Part shown: piece by piece, positions 27,159-36,209 of the stretch | Layout of the letters: every line of letters starts with the position of its first letter | Position numbering within the stretch: the stretch's first letter is position 1 | Translations under genes and position numbers: made by a program | NCBI RefSeq assembly: GCF_003336675.1 | Contig: NZ_QPII01000014.1 | Span: 1-64,000 of the forward strand | Direction of reading: 5' to 3' | DNA from: Billgrantia montanilacus | GTDB taxonomy: Bacteria; Pseudomonadota; Gammaproteobacteria; Pseudomonadales; Halomonadaceae | Length of the DNA: 64,000 nucleotides | Notes under the pieces: model-generated | Told to the model about the DNA's origin: nothing | The model's input: the letters and a program-made list of their open reading frames with translations, nothing else | Database searches by the model: none

Positions 27159-28241
27159 TCAGGGCAGGGCGACCGACATCGAGCCGGAGAGCACCAGGGC
27201 GATCAGGTCGGCCTGACGGTGGGTATCGGTCTTCTGGAACAGATTGCGCAGGTGGAAAGCGACCGTGGTGGTGGAGATGGACATGCGCTCTGCGATCTCC
27301 TCGCTGCGCAGCCCCTCGGCCAGGGCCAGAGCGATCCTGGCTTCGCTCGGCGTAAGCCCGAACAGGCTGGCCAGTATCTGCTGGGGTACCTGGGCACGCT
27401 TTTCGGGGTCCGAGAGCAGTACCACCACCGCCGGCTCATGGGGCGAGCCGGCGGGGCAGCCCAGCGAACAAGCCAGCACCAGCAGGTCACGGCGTTCGCC
27501 CGGGCGATCGAGCCGTAGGCAGGTCACCTTCTCTTCTCCTTCCCGACTGCACTCGAGCGCGGCCCGAACGGTTTTGCGCAGCGCCTGACCGCAGACGGCC
27601 GTGGCCGCGGACAGGCTATGGCCAAGTACCAGCTGTTCGGTGTCCTGCGACAGGCGATGAGCTGCCCGGTTGGCAAAGAGTATCTGTCCGTCTCGCCCCA
27701 GCAGGACCATGCCGGGCGCCACCAGGTCGAGGGCCCGTGTGGCGGCGACGAAGGCCTGGCTGCTTGCCTCCTTGCGCAGGTCGGTCATGGCCTGGCGCAG
27801 CTCGGTGATCTCCTCGGCGGTCTTGCAGCGCATGCGTCTCACCTGACGCAGCCGGGCGTCGAGGGTCGCCAGCATGAGGTCGAAGTCGACGGGCTTTACC
27901 AGATAATCGTCCGCACCGATGCGCTTGCCGTCGACGATGTCGCGTGGATCGGAAAGTGCGGTGAGAAAGAGGAAGGGCGTATCGGCAAGATCGGGGCGCG
28001 CCTGGCGAATCTCGCGTAGTACCTCATAGCCGTTGCACCCCGGCATGTTGATATCACATAGGATCAGGTCCGGTGCCACGGCGTTGATCTGGGCGATGGC
28101 TTCGTGCCCGTCGGCGGCTTCGATGACGGCGTAGCCGGCCTCTCTGAGTTCCTCACAGATATCCCTGCGCAGTTCGGCATGATCCTCGGCACAGAGAACC
28201 AGTGCCGGCATGGCATTCGAAGGTGGTGCCTGGTCGATCAT
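27159..28241 (-). CDS. Response regulator with receiver, PAS-like and LuxR-type HTH domains
   Basis: 360 residues. Receiver (about 12-130) with ED near 19-20, D63 in LILCDINMPG and K in DYLVKPVDFD; a coiled linker; a PAS-like segment (about 170-280; VLLGRDGQILFANRAA); and a C-terminal LuxR helix-turn-helix (about 290-350; LTPSEARIALALAEGL, ERMSISTTTVAFHLRN). The start overlaps the stop of the upstream kinase gene by four bases, so they form a coupled two-component pair. Target genes are unknown; the divergent 30795 operon is one possibility by proximity. Confidence 0.82.
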   Translation of the reverse strand: MIDQAPPSNAMPALVLCAEDHAELRRDICEELREAGYAVIEAADGHEAIAQINAVAPDLILCDINMPGCNGYEVLREIRQARPDLADTPFLFLTALSDPRDIVDGKRIGADDYLVKPVDFDLMLATLDARLRQVRRMRCKTAEEITELRQAMTDLRKEASSQAFVAATRALDLVAPGMVLLGRDGQILFANRAAHRLSQDTEQLVLGHSLSAATAVCGQALRKTVRAALECSREGEEKVTCLRLDRPGERRDLLVLACSLGCPAGSPHEPAVVVLLSDPEKRAQVPQQILASLFGLTPSEARIALALAEGLRSEEIAERMSISTTTVAFHLRNLFQKTDTHRQADLIALVLSGSMSVALP

Positions 28242-30007
28242 GGCTCGGCTCCTCCAGCAGCGAGTGGTAGCGTGAGCGTGAAACGCGTGCCCTCTCCCTC
28301 TCGGGAGGCCACGGTGATGTCGCCGTGCTGAAAGCGGGCCAGGTGGCGGGCGATATTGAGTCCCAGGCCGATGCCCGGTGTCGCTGCGACATTTCGAGAG
28401 CGGAAGAAGCGTTCGAACAGCAGCGGAAGATCCTCTTCCGGTATGCCGATGCCTCGGTCCTGCACGGTACAGGTAGCGTGTGCGCTGTCGTGGTCGAGCC
28501 GAACCGTGATGGGGGCGTCCGGCGCGGAATACTTCAAGGCGTTGGACACCAGATTGGCGAGGATCTGTTCGACCAGCGCTCGGTCACAGACCACGATCAT
28601 CGGCGGCGAGTCCGCGAGTTCCAGGGTGATGCGCCGGGTGCCGGCGGTCTCCTCCTGAAGCTGGCACACCTGCTGGACGATGGCCGCGAGGTCGCAGGGG
28701 GCTGTCGATGCCTCCACCTGGCCGCCATCCAGTCGTGCGGCCGTCAGAGCGCTCTCCACCAGGCGGGTCATGTGCGCCACGGCATCACGCAGGCGGGTAT
28801 AGCGCTGCTGCCGATCCTCCGGTGTCATCTGGTCGCCACGGCGTAGCAGCCGTTGCAGGCCGGAGTCGATTACCGCCAGCGGGGTGCGGAACTGGTGTGA
28901 AACCGTGGCGGCAAAACTGCGATAAAAGTCGCTGACGCCCCGTTCGCGGCGCAGGGCGCTCTCCAGCGACAGGGCGGCCTTCTTGTAGCGTGTGATATCG
29001 GCGACCCGCAGTACGTGTCCTCCATCATCTGTCTGGCGAATCATCATCTGCCGCCAGCCCTGGCCGAGGATCTCCATATCGCATTGGAGGCTGCCGTTCA
29101 GGGCCGTACCGAGGGTGTCGCACTGGGTCTCTTCCGGTCGGGCCAGCTCGCGAATGTCCTGCAGTATCGAGGCCAATGGACGTCCCCGTGCCAGACTGGT
29201 TGCCGATATCGGTAGCAGCTCGGCCAGCTGTGGGTTGGTCAACGCCAATCGCCCGCGGGTATCGAAGGCGGCAAAGCCGTCCGGGGCGGTCTCGATAGCC
29301 GCGGCCAGGCGCTGGCGCTCCGCATCGAGATCCCGAGTCCTGCGCTCCACCTCATTCTCGAGCTCGTTGCGATGCCTGGCGAGCGCCCGCTGGGCGTTGG
29401 CACGCTGGCGCAGCGCCGAGAGCAGCAAGACGACCAATACCACGCCGCTGAGCATGATGCCCACCACCGAGGCAATCACCTGTAGCGTGCTGTTGCGATG
29501 CTCGTCCAGCCGAGCGCCTGTGCTCTCCCATTCCTCGATCATTACCGCGTTGGCGATGCGGTTGAGCTGCCTCATCATGGGCTCGAGCGTGCCATGAATG
29601 CGATCGGAGACGTCGATGGCCCCGGGCCGCACGCGCTCCAGCAGGGGCTCGATGGCATCCAGCTGTTCGAATGCCGCGGCGATGTCGCCATCGAAGCCAA
29701 GTCCTGCCAGGTAGCGCTGCTGCGGGCCTGCGTCAAGCAGTACAAGGCGACTGGTCAGTACATCGAAGCGCAGGTCAGGCCGGGTGGTTTCGTCACCCAG
29801 AGCGCGGCGGTTGACCGCCTCGTCAAGCCGGTGGCTGGCTACCTGGGCCTGGGTAATGACCCACAGCATGTTGTCGCTGACGTTGGAGCGCATGTCCTGC
29901 TCGACCTGGAAGAGTCGCACCAGGGAAAACGTCAGAAAGGCCACGAAGGCCAGAATGACGACCAAGGGGGCAAAATAGGCGGGCATGCGTCGGGTCAGGG
30001 GCATCAT
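28238..30007 (-). CDS. Membrane sensor histidine kinase
   Basis: 589 residues. First helix (FAPLVVILAFVAFLTFSLV), a periplasmic four-helix-like region of about 130 residues, a second helix (VIASVVGIMLSGVVLVVLLL), a coiled coil, a PAS domain (about 240-340), a HisKA with VSHQFRTPLAVID (H371) and a HATPase with NLVSNALKYS, DRGIGIPEE and GIGLGLNIA. No receiver of its own; it should signal to the overlapping response regulator. The upstream gene encodes a periplasmic molybdopterin-fold protein with a four-base overlap, suggesting this protein is the kinase's sensing partner (inference). Confidence 0.87.
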   Translation of the reverse strand: MMPLTRRMPAYFAPLVVILAFVAFLTFSLVRLFQVEQDMRSNVSDNMLWVITQAQVASHRLDEAVNRRALGDETTRPDLRFDVLTSRLVLLDAGPQQRYLAGLGFDGDIAAAFEQLDAIEPLLERVRPGAIDVSDRIHGTLEPMMRQLNRIANAVMIEEWESTGARLDEHRNSTLQVIASVVGIMLSGVVLVVLLLSALRQRANAQRALARHRNELENEVERRTRDLDAERQRLAAAIETAPDGFAAFDTRGRLALTNPQLAELLPISATSLARGRPLASILQDIRELARPEETQCDTLGTALNGSLQCDMEILGQGWRQMMIRQTDDGGHVLRVADITRYKKAALSLESALRRERGVSDFYRSFAATVSHQFRTPLAVIDSGLQRLLRRGDQMTPEDRQQRYTRLRDAVAHMTRLVESALTAARLDGGQVEASTAPCDLAAIVQQVCQLQEETAGTRRITLELADSPPMIVVCDRALVEQILANLVSNALKYSAPDAPITVRLDHDSAHATCTVQDRGIGIPEEDLPLLFERFFRSRNVAATPGIGLGLNIARHLARFQHGDITVASREGEGTRFTLTLPLAAGGAEP

Positions 30008-30516
30008 CGTATATCAAGGCTCTCCAGTTGCCAGACCCAGCGGTAGTCGTAGCGAATGTCCTGAAGCTCACTGTGATCGTCCCTGGGGTAGACGATCCAT
30101 AGCGGCCCCTTGTCACGCGGTGTCAGTCGTTCCCCGTCCATGCTGTCGGCGACCAATACCTCGAAGTCGCGGAAATCCTCGAGCGGTATATCCACCACGT
30201 AGTCATTCAGTGCCCTGGCCTCGGCACGCTCGCCCTGTGCGCCGACGTGGGCCAGCAGATCGCTCATCAGGAAACCCTCGAAGCGGTTCACCCCATCGGT
30301 CACCACGGTCGAGGTGTGTAGGGTCTGCCGCGGCAGGGCCTCGAGCATGGTGCGGTCGAAGTGTGCCTCGCTGTCAACGTTGGTCTTGCCGATCTTGCCG
30401 CTCACACTCAGCAGCACCTTACCTTCTGGTACGGGCAAGGTATCGGCAATGGCCTGCAGGGTTGTCATCAGCAGGGCGGCAGTGAGGCACAGGCAGGTGA
30501 GGCGACGTGTCGTCAT
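30004..30516 (-). CDS. Periplasmic molybdopterin-oxidoreductase-fold protein without cofactor cysteine
   Basis: 170 residues from ATG 30516, with AAGGAG upstream; the open frame extends further but lacks a ribosome site. Signal peptide LTCLCLTAALLMTTLQAIA, cleavage near ADT. The mature part (LLSVSGKIG, FEGFLMSDLL, LNDYVVDIPLEDF, GPLWIVYPRDD) resembles the small oxidoreductase molybdopterin-binding (sulfite-oxidase fold) proteins often encoded beside sensor kinases. The mature part contains no cysteine, so the usual molybdenum ligand is absent, pointing to ligand binding rather than catalysis. First gene of the three-gene sensory operon. Confidence 0.75.
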   Translation of the reverse strand: MTTRRLTCLCLTAALLMTTLQAIADTLPVPEGKVLLSVSGKIGKTNVDSEAHFDRTMLEALPRQTLHTSTVVTDGVNRFEGFLMSDLLAHVGAQGERAEARALNDYVVDIPLEDFRDFEVLVADSMDGERLTPRDKGPLWIVYPRDDHSELQDIRYDYRWVWQLESLDIR

Positions 30517-30794
30517 GGCAATCTCCTTGGCGCTCTGGGCTGGAAGGGACGGGCTGCCGGGACCGGATGCCATCCAGCCATCTTCCCGTCCATTGGAGGT
30601 GCTGTCCCCGTTCATTCGAACGGGTGTGACTCGGCGGCGGTATGCGAGGCTGTTCCGTCGATGCCTATGAGAAACATGGCTTACAGAAAGGAAACATGCG
30701 AGGCGTGACGGGTTACCCGTGTAAACGGACGGGGCTAGGGAAAAGGCGTGTGCCTAGACTGATGAGTAACAAAAAAGTACGAGGGGGTAATAAG
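30517..30794. promoter_or_regulatory. Divergent control region between the sensory operon and the VWA operon
   Basis: 278 bases without a convincing gene. Contains the 20-bp element at 30751-30770 (listed separately) and, just before the GTG at 30795, the strong ribosome site GAGGGGG at 30781-30787. Confidence 0.6.
30751..30770 (+). promoter_or_regulatory. Shared 20-bp promoter-like element, copy 1
   Basis: TGCCTAGACTGATGAGTAAC: an extended -10 of the form TGnCTAGACT, close to the RpoS type TGnCTATACT, followed by a conserved initiation region. 18 of 20 bases match the element upstream of prkA at 45549-45568. It lies 25 bases before the GTG of the giant VWA protein. Confidence 0.55.
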
Positions 30795-33700
30795 GTGAGA
30801 GCCAAGGTTACATCAGTCGCCTGCTTGCTGACACTGCTGCTTGCTGGTAGTGCGGCGGCCTTTCCCGGGATGGTCTTCGAGCAGGAGCCCAACGACACCC
30901 TTGAGCAGGCGCTGTCGTTCCGTGGCGAAGCCCGCCTGGTGGGCGAGGTGTCGGGCTATGATCGTGACCTGTTCCGCTGGGCGTTGGATGATGCCGAAAC
31001 GGACCGCCTCTGGCACCTCGAGCTGCAGGGCGATGGCGCCTTGGACGCCGAACTCTTCTGGCCGGGAGAGGAGGCCGCCGGCGGCTCCGGCGTTGCCACT
31101 TTCGGCGCCGAACCGACAACCGATGCCAGCGCCGAGAGAACCTTGCTGACGCTCTCGGTGGCCCCGGGCGGCGATGGCGAAGGGCGCGAGCCATTGATGG
31201 TGCCGGCCGGTGAGCATCTCATTCGCTTCCTGCCGCAAGACACGGGAGGCGAGTACCGCCTGTCTCTGACCTCCGGCGATCGAATCCGTATACGTGGCAC
31301 GGTGGGTCCCGACCGTACCGATGACATCGCCGTCGAACCTGGGCGGCAATGGTATTTCCAGCTCAATGTGCCCGACGCCACTATTCCGCTTATCCCCGAG
31401 GAAGACCCTCGTCAGCTATGGCGAGTGGTCCTTGTCGGTGAACTGGGAGCGCCGCTAGAGGCCTGGATCACGGACGAAGAGGGCGAGGTCATCGTCGAGG
31501 CCGTCGAGGGGGCGCCCCTGCAGCAGGCATGGGGTCGGCTCGAGCTGCCCGAGGGGAGTCGGCTCCACGTGCGCCACGTGGAGGGCAACGCCATCGGCCG
31601 CCTGGGCGCCAGGATGAGTGAAGACGGTAGACGACGGGAGGAATCGATCGCTGCAGAGGACATGGCGGAAGAGGGTCGTGATAGTGAGGAGGTGCAGGTC
31701 GCTGGCTCTCCTGAAACGCGTCACTGGCTTGACGGCGGGGAAGAGATCGCGCTGACGATGGAGCGCAACGAGCGACGCTACCTTGCCTTCCCGGTGGGTT
31801 CGGACGAAGAGGCATGGACGCTGGGGGCCGTGTCCGATGACATGGAACAACAGCTGGAGGTCTGCCTGAAACCGATCGACAGCCGTGACGAGGTCTGCCG
31901 TATCGGTTTGAGCGAAAACCTTTTCTCCCGGATGTCTCTGCCGGAGGGTGACTATGCGTTGATGCTGCGCAGCCGCGCTCGCGGGGGCGAGCCGGTGACC
32001 TTTACCTTGCGACTGGACGAGGATGAGCCGGCGCCCGAGGGCTGGGTCGATCGGCCCAACGATATCCGCGAATGGGCTGTTCCAATGCTGGCGGATGCGC
32101 CGATTCATGGCCGCTTCGAAGGGAGAGGCGAGGCGTGGTTCGCGTTGCAGGTCGGCGGCGAGGTCCAGCAGTGGGCCTTTACCACGGAAAGTGAAAGCCC
32201 CCTGGAGCGACTGGGAGTCCATCGCGTCGGAGACGGCTCCCTGGTATTGGAACATCGCCGGACGGGGCGTGGTGATCATGATCTGTGGCTGGAGCATGTT
32301 CGACTGCTTCCCGGGCGCTACCTGGTCAGGTTGCTGGGAGAGGGGACCGACTATCGGCTCCTCGCTTCACCGACGGGCCAGCCCGAGCCGGGCTTCGAGC
32401 AGGAGCCCAATGACGAAGATCGCGATGCCAACCCTCTCTGGCTGGGCGAACCGTTGCATGGCTCCTTCCACTCCTTGCGTGACCAGGACCGCTTTCACTT
32501 CCATCTGCCGGGCCGGAACCGGGTTGTACTCGAATTTGAGCCACCCGAAGGTGGCGAGATGGATGTTGGGCTGGAGTGGCAGGGAGAGACTCGGCTCAGG
32601 TATTCGGTGGACAAAAACGTACGGCTGGATTCGCTCCTGCCACCGGGTGACTACACCCTGGTGCTGGGCGGAGATGCGGCTTCCCGAGCTCGCTATTCCG
32701 CTCGAGTGACCATCGCCGACCCCTGGAACCATGTCGACATGCCTATACCGGCCCTACGCCGTGACGAGGCACCGCTGCTCCCTGAGGATGCCGTGATCAG
32801 CAGCAGTATGGGGGGAGCCGGCGGCGACGGGGGCTTCCTGCGCCTGCCGGTGACCGAGGAGGATCGAGATGTCTTCCTGGAAGGGCGCTTCGACTCCCTG
32901 GGCAGCGCCTATACGGGCCTCGAGTTCCGCACCGACGACGGCGACATGCTTGAGGTACAGGATACCGAAGAGCGCGGCCGTCATGTCGTCACCATACCGG
33001 GAGGCGAAGCGGCTACGCTGGAGGTCTCCTTCGGGCGTGCAGGCCGGGACGTGAGTCTCTCGGACCCTGCCTACCCCCTGCCGGCAGCGCCGCAGCTCGA
33101 GCTGAACCTGACAACGGAGGCTCAGCGCCTGCCTCCCTTTGCGCCTACAGGGCAGCGTCTTGCCTCAAGGCTCAGACTGGTCAATCCCGAAGATGAACCC
33201 CAGACACTGACGCTGGAGGCGCATGTCAGCCATGACGGCGCCTCGGTATCCGGCCTGCCGGAGGCGATCGAACTGGCTCCCGGGGAGGAGACGGAACTGC
33301 CGCTGAACTGGACGCTGCCGCCGAACATGCTGGAAAACGCGCCGCTATCGCTGTTCGTGCGAGCGGGTGAGCGGGTGCTGCGCAAAGACATTGCGCTGGA
33401 CCCCCTGGCTCCGGCGGTCGGTTCCTTCAACACGCCGGATGTGCCGAAGCCGTTGCAGGGCCTTGCCGACCTGGCATGGAACGCCTTCGGTGCCACCTTC
33501 GTCGATGCGGGCAGCGGTGAACCTATCGATACTCTGCCGGGACGTGGCAGAAGCTATCCCTACTTGCTTATCGATGGTATGGCCGGTTCCGGCAGCTCGA
33601 TCGAGGTGTCAAACGACCTGGGTGAGGCGCTGCCGCCGATACGCCTGGCTGATGAGGGCGGGCTGGTCCGGGGCGTCGTCTTCAACCAGCGGTCGAGTCA

Positions 33701-36209
33701 CGATCATAGTGATCGCTGGCGCGAGGTGGAAATCGCCCTGGGTGATGACCTCGACACCTTCGAGGTGGTCGAGACCCTGGAACTCGCCTCCGGCGACGGC
33801 GAGCAGTTCTTCGAGCTCGACACCCCCCGTGAAGCACGCTATGTCCAGCTGCGGCCCCTTAGCGTCTGGGACCATGAAGCGGCCCGTCGCAGGACTCACG
33901 GCAGCGGCCTGCTGCGCGTGCTTGGCGAACCGGCGGGCCAACTGGCCCGGCGCCGGCATGACCTGCTCGACCCTGAGCTGGGCGGTCACTGGGTCCACAC
34001 CCGCCCGGACATCTCCTCCCTGTATGGCTTCAAGGGGCACCGCTCTACCGCGCGAGGTGTCATGGGTGATAACCCGCGAGGAGAACGTATCCGTGATCGC
34101 ACCCTCGATATGGTGTTCGCCTTCCTGCATCAGCGCGCGGCACGTATCGACGAACTCGAATGGATCGAGAATCTCGACTGGGAGGGCCAGCCCGTGGAGC
34201 AGGTGAGCGTCTATACCGCCACCGAAAGCCCGGTGGGTCCCTGGGAGCACCAGGCCGACTGGAACCTCGCGCGTGATGATGAGGGCGTGGCGAGCCTGCC
34301 GCTGCCCGCTTCGCCCCGCGTGCGCTACCTGAGGCTGGTGTTCGACGAACCCGAGGAGGGGGAAGGACGACGCGAGAACACCTGGCGCCCTCCCGAGGCG
34401 CTGAGGGCCTATGAGGCGGATAGCCTGGGCAGCGGCCGCTCGATCCTCGGTCACTGGGGCATGGATCACTCCCGTGGGCCGCTGGAGGCCGAGCGGTCGA
34501 CCACCGAGCTGGCGCTGGCCGCCGTCGAGGATACCGACAGTCATGCCGGCCGACCGTTGACGCTGACGTCTCGAATCACCGGCAGGGTCGAGGAGCCGGG
34601 GGACTCGCGACACTATCGAATCGACCTGGAAGAAGGCGACAACACCCTGGCTTTCGCGCTGCAGGAGTCCCTGCGCGGGAGGCTGAAGGCGAGCTTGACC
34701 GACCCCGAGGGCGGCGAGGTACCGCTTGCCTGGCGGGACGGCCAGGGGGGGCAGCGTTTCGCCGAGGCGCTGGACCTCGTGCCGGGAACCTACAGGCTGA
34801 CGATGGCCGAGCCCCCGCGGTCGGTGGTTTTCCTGTGGGACGGCAGCGGCAGCGTGGCCAAGCACCAGCCGGCCATCTACCAGGCGCTCAATCGTTTTGC
34901 CGAGGGGCTTCAACCGGGACGAGAAGTGTTCAACATGCTGCCGCTGGGGGGGCCGCTGCTGATCGATGGCTGGGCGGAATCGCCCAGCCAGGTGGCCCAG
35001 ACCCTGAATGGCTACAACGGTCGCTACTCCGACTCCGACTCCGAACCGGCATTGAAGCTCGCCACCCGTGCCTTGGCGAGCCAGGAGGGCGAGAAGGCGA
35101 TCTTCCTGATCACCGATGCCGAGCAACTGGGCCGTGACATGTCAGTATGGAATGACCTGGAAACGGTTCGCCCACGGATATTTACCCTCGAGATCTCCCA
35201 CGGCAGCCGGAGGGAGGAGACCAACGAATACCGCTGGTATCAGGATCAGATGCTCAGCTGGGCACATGTAGGCGGTGGCACCTATCGCTACACCACAGGG
35301 CGCAGCGAGTTGATTCGTGCCTTCGAGGCGGGCATGCGTGAATTACGCCAGCCCACCACCTTTGCCCTCGAGGTCGAACGCCGCTATCAGGAACCCCCCG
35401 AGCCCGGCAGTCTGCGAGTGGCCAGCGGTGATGCGCCGGTGGTTGCCGCTGGCGTGGTACACCTGATCTTCGACGCTTCAGGCTCCATGCTGCAGCAGAT
35501 GGAAGGCGGCCGACGTATCCAGGTGGCCCGCCGCATCGTACAGCAGGTGCTTGACGAGCGGGTCCCCGAGACCGTGCCTGTCGCACTGCGTGCCTTCGGC
35601 CACACCGAGCCCCATAGCTGTGCCACCGAACTGCTGGTCGCGCCCGGCGACGACAATCATGCGCAGGTGCGGCGTGCCGTCGAAGACATCCAGGCGATCA
35701 ACCTGGCGCGCACACCGCTGGCCGATTCACTGGATGCCGTGCTCGACGACCTGGCGTCTTACGAGGGACAGCGTCGTCTGGTGGTGATGCTGACCGACGG
35801 CGAGGAGACCTGCGAGGGCGACCTGGAGCAGTCGGTGGCAGACCTGATAGAGGAGGGCCTCGACGTTCGCCTCAATATCGTCGGCTTCCATATCGATGAG
35901 ATTGGCCTGCAGGCCGAGTTCGAGCGCTTCGCCGAGCTGGGTGGCGGCGAGTACTTCGATAGTCACGACGGCGAGGAACTGGTCGAGGGCCTTGCCGGCG
36001 CCTTGGCGGCTCCCTGGCGGGTGCTGGATGCGGCCGGCAGTACCGTGGCTCGTGGACGTGTCGATGGCGAGGCCATCGAACTCGATGTCGGGGATTACAC
36101 CCTGGTGGTGGAAGCCCAGGAGGGCGACCGCCATCACACTTTCAGCATCGCGCCGCGCCAGGCCAAGGAAGTTCGCCTGAGCGAGGCCCTTTCGGAGCCA
36201 TCCACATGA
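30795..36209 (+). CDS. Giant secreted protein with PPC-like repeats and two VWA domains
   Basis: 1804 residues from GTG 30795 (GAGGGGG 8 bases upstream; ATG 30762 would add 11 residues). Signal peptide TSVACLLTLLLAGSAAA. Two segments begin FEQEPND (near 28 and 534), the hallmark of PPC-type beta-sandwich domains, with further beta-rich blocks, including two discoidin-like stretches (near 980-1060 and 1120-1200). VWA 1 starts near 1342 with WDGSGS and VWA 2 near 1554 with DASGSM, TPLAD and LTDGEETCEGD, so the second metal site looks complete. The composition is strongly acidic. No enzyme motif seen. First gene of a seven-gene operon; its stop overlaps the next ATG. Probable periplasmic or surface scaffold or adhesion protein; function unknown. 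Confidence 0.8.
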   Translation: MRAKVTSVACLLTLLLAGSAAAFPGMVFEQEPNDTLEQALSFRGEARLVGEVSGYDRDLFRWALDDAETDRLWHLELQGDGALDAELFWPGEEAAGGSGVATFGAEPTTDASAERTLLTLSVAPGGDGEGREPLMVPAGEHLIRFLPQDTGGEYRLSLTSGDRIRIRGTVGPDRTDDIAVEPGRQWYFQLNVPDATIPLIPEEDPRQLWRVVLVGELGAPLEAWITDEEGEVIVEAVEGAPLQQAWGRLELPEGSRLHVRHVEGNAIGRLGARMSEDGRRREESIAAEDMAEEGRDSEEVQVAGSPETRHWLDGGEEIALTMERNERRYLAFPVGSDEEAWTLGAVSDDMEQQLEVCLKPIDSRDEVCRIGLSENLFSRMSLPEGDYALMLRSRARGGEPVTFTLRLDEDEPAPEGWVDRPNDIREWAVPMLADAPIHGRFEGRGEAWFALQVGGEVQQWAFTTESESPLERLGVHRVGDGSLVLEHRRTGRGDHDLWLEHVRLLPGRYLVRLLGEGTDYRLLASPTGQPEPGFEQEPNDEDRDANPLWLGEPLHGSFHSLRDQDRFHFHLPGRNRVVLEFEPPEGGEMDVGLEWQGETRLRYSVDKNVRLDSLLPPGDYTLVLGGDAASRARYSARVTIADPWNHVDMPIPALRRDEAPLLPEDAVISSSMGGAGGDGGFLRLPVTEEDRDVFLEGRFDSLGSAYTGLEFRTDDGDMLEVQDTEERGRHVVTIPGGEAATLEVSFGRAGRDVSLSDPAYPLPAAPQLELNLTTEAQRLPPFAPTGQRLASRLRLVNPEDEPQTLTLEAHVSHDGASVSGLPEAIELAPGEETELPLNWTLPPNMLENAPLSLFVRAGERVLRKDIALDPLAPAVGSFNTPDVPKPLQGLADLAWNAFGATFVDAGSGEPIDTLPGRGRSYPYLLIDGMAGSGSSIEVSNDLGEALPPIRLADEGGLVRGVVFNQRSSHDHSDRWREVEIALGDDLDTFEVVETLELASGDGEQFFELDTPREARYVQLRPLSVWDHEAARRRTHGSGLLRVLGEPAGQLARRRHDLLDPELGGHWVHTRPDISSLYGFKGHRSTARGVMGDNPRGERIRDRTLDMVFAFLHQRAARIDELEWIENLDWEGQPVEQVSVYTATESPVGPWEHQADWNLARDDEGVASLPLPASPRVRYLRLVFDEPEEGEGRRENTWRPPEALRAYEADSLGSGRSILGHWGMDHSRGPLEAERSTTELALAAVEDTDSHAGRPLTLTSRITGRVEEPGDSRHYRIDLEEGDNTLAFALQESLRGRLKASLTDPEGGEVPLAWRDGQGGQRFAEALDLVPGTYRLTMAEPPRSVVFLWDGSGSVAKHQPAIYQALNRFAEGLQPGREVFNMLPLGGPLLIDGWAESPSQVAQTLNGYNGRYSDSDSEPALKLATRALASQEGEKAIFLITDAEQLGRDMSVWNDLETVRPRIFTLEISHGSRREETNEYRWYQDQMLSWAHVGGGTYRYTTGRSELIRAFEAGMRELRQPTTFALEVERRYQEPPEPGSLRVASGDAPVVAAGVVHLIFDASGSMLQQMEGGRRIQVARRIVQQVLDERVPETVPVALRAFGHTEPHSCATELLVAPGDDNHAQVRRAVEDIQAINLARTPLADSLDAVLDDLASYEGQRRLVVMLTDGEETCEGDLEQSVADLIEEGLDVRLNIVGFHIDEIGLQAEFERFAELGGGEYFDSHDGEELVEGLAGALAAPWRVLDAAGSTVARGRVDGEAIELDVGDYTLVVEAQEGDRHHTFSIAPRQAKEVRLSEALSEPST

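Noticed and set aside
33609..35126. 505-codon antisense frame inside the giant VWA gene
   Set aside because: Composition of a mirror frame; the sense gene has signal peptide, domain motifs and ribosome site.
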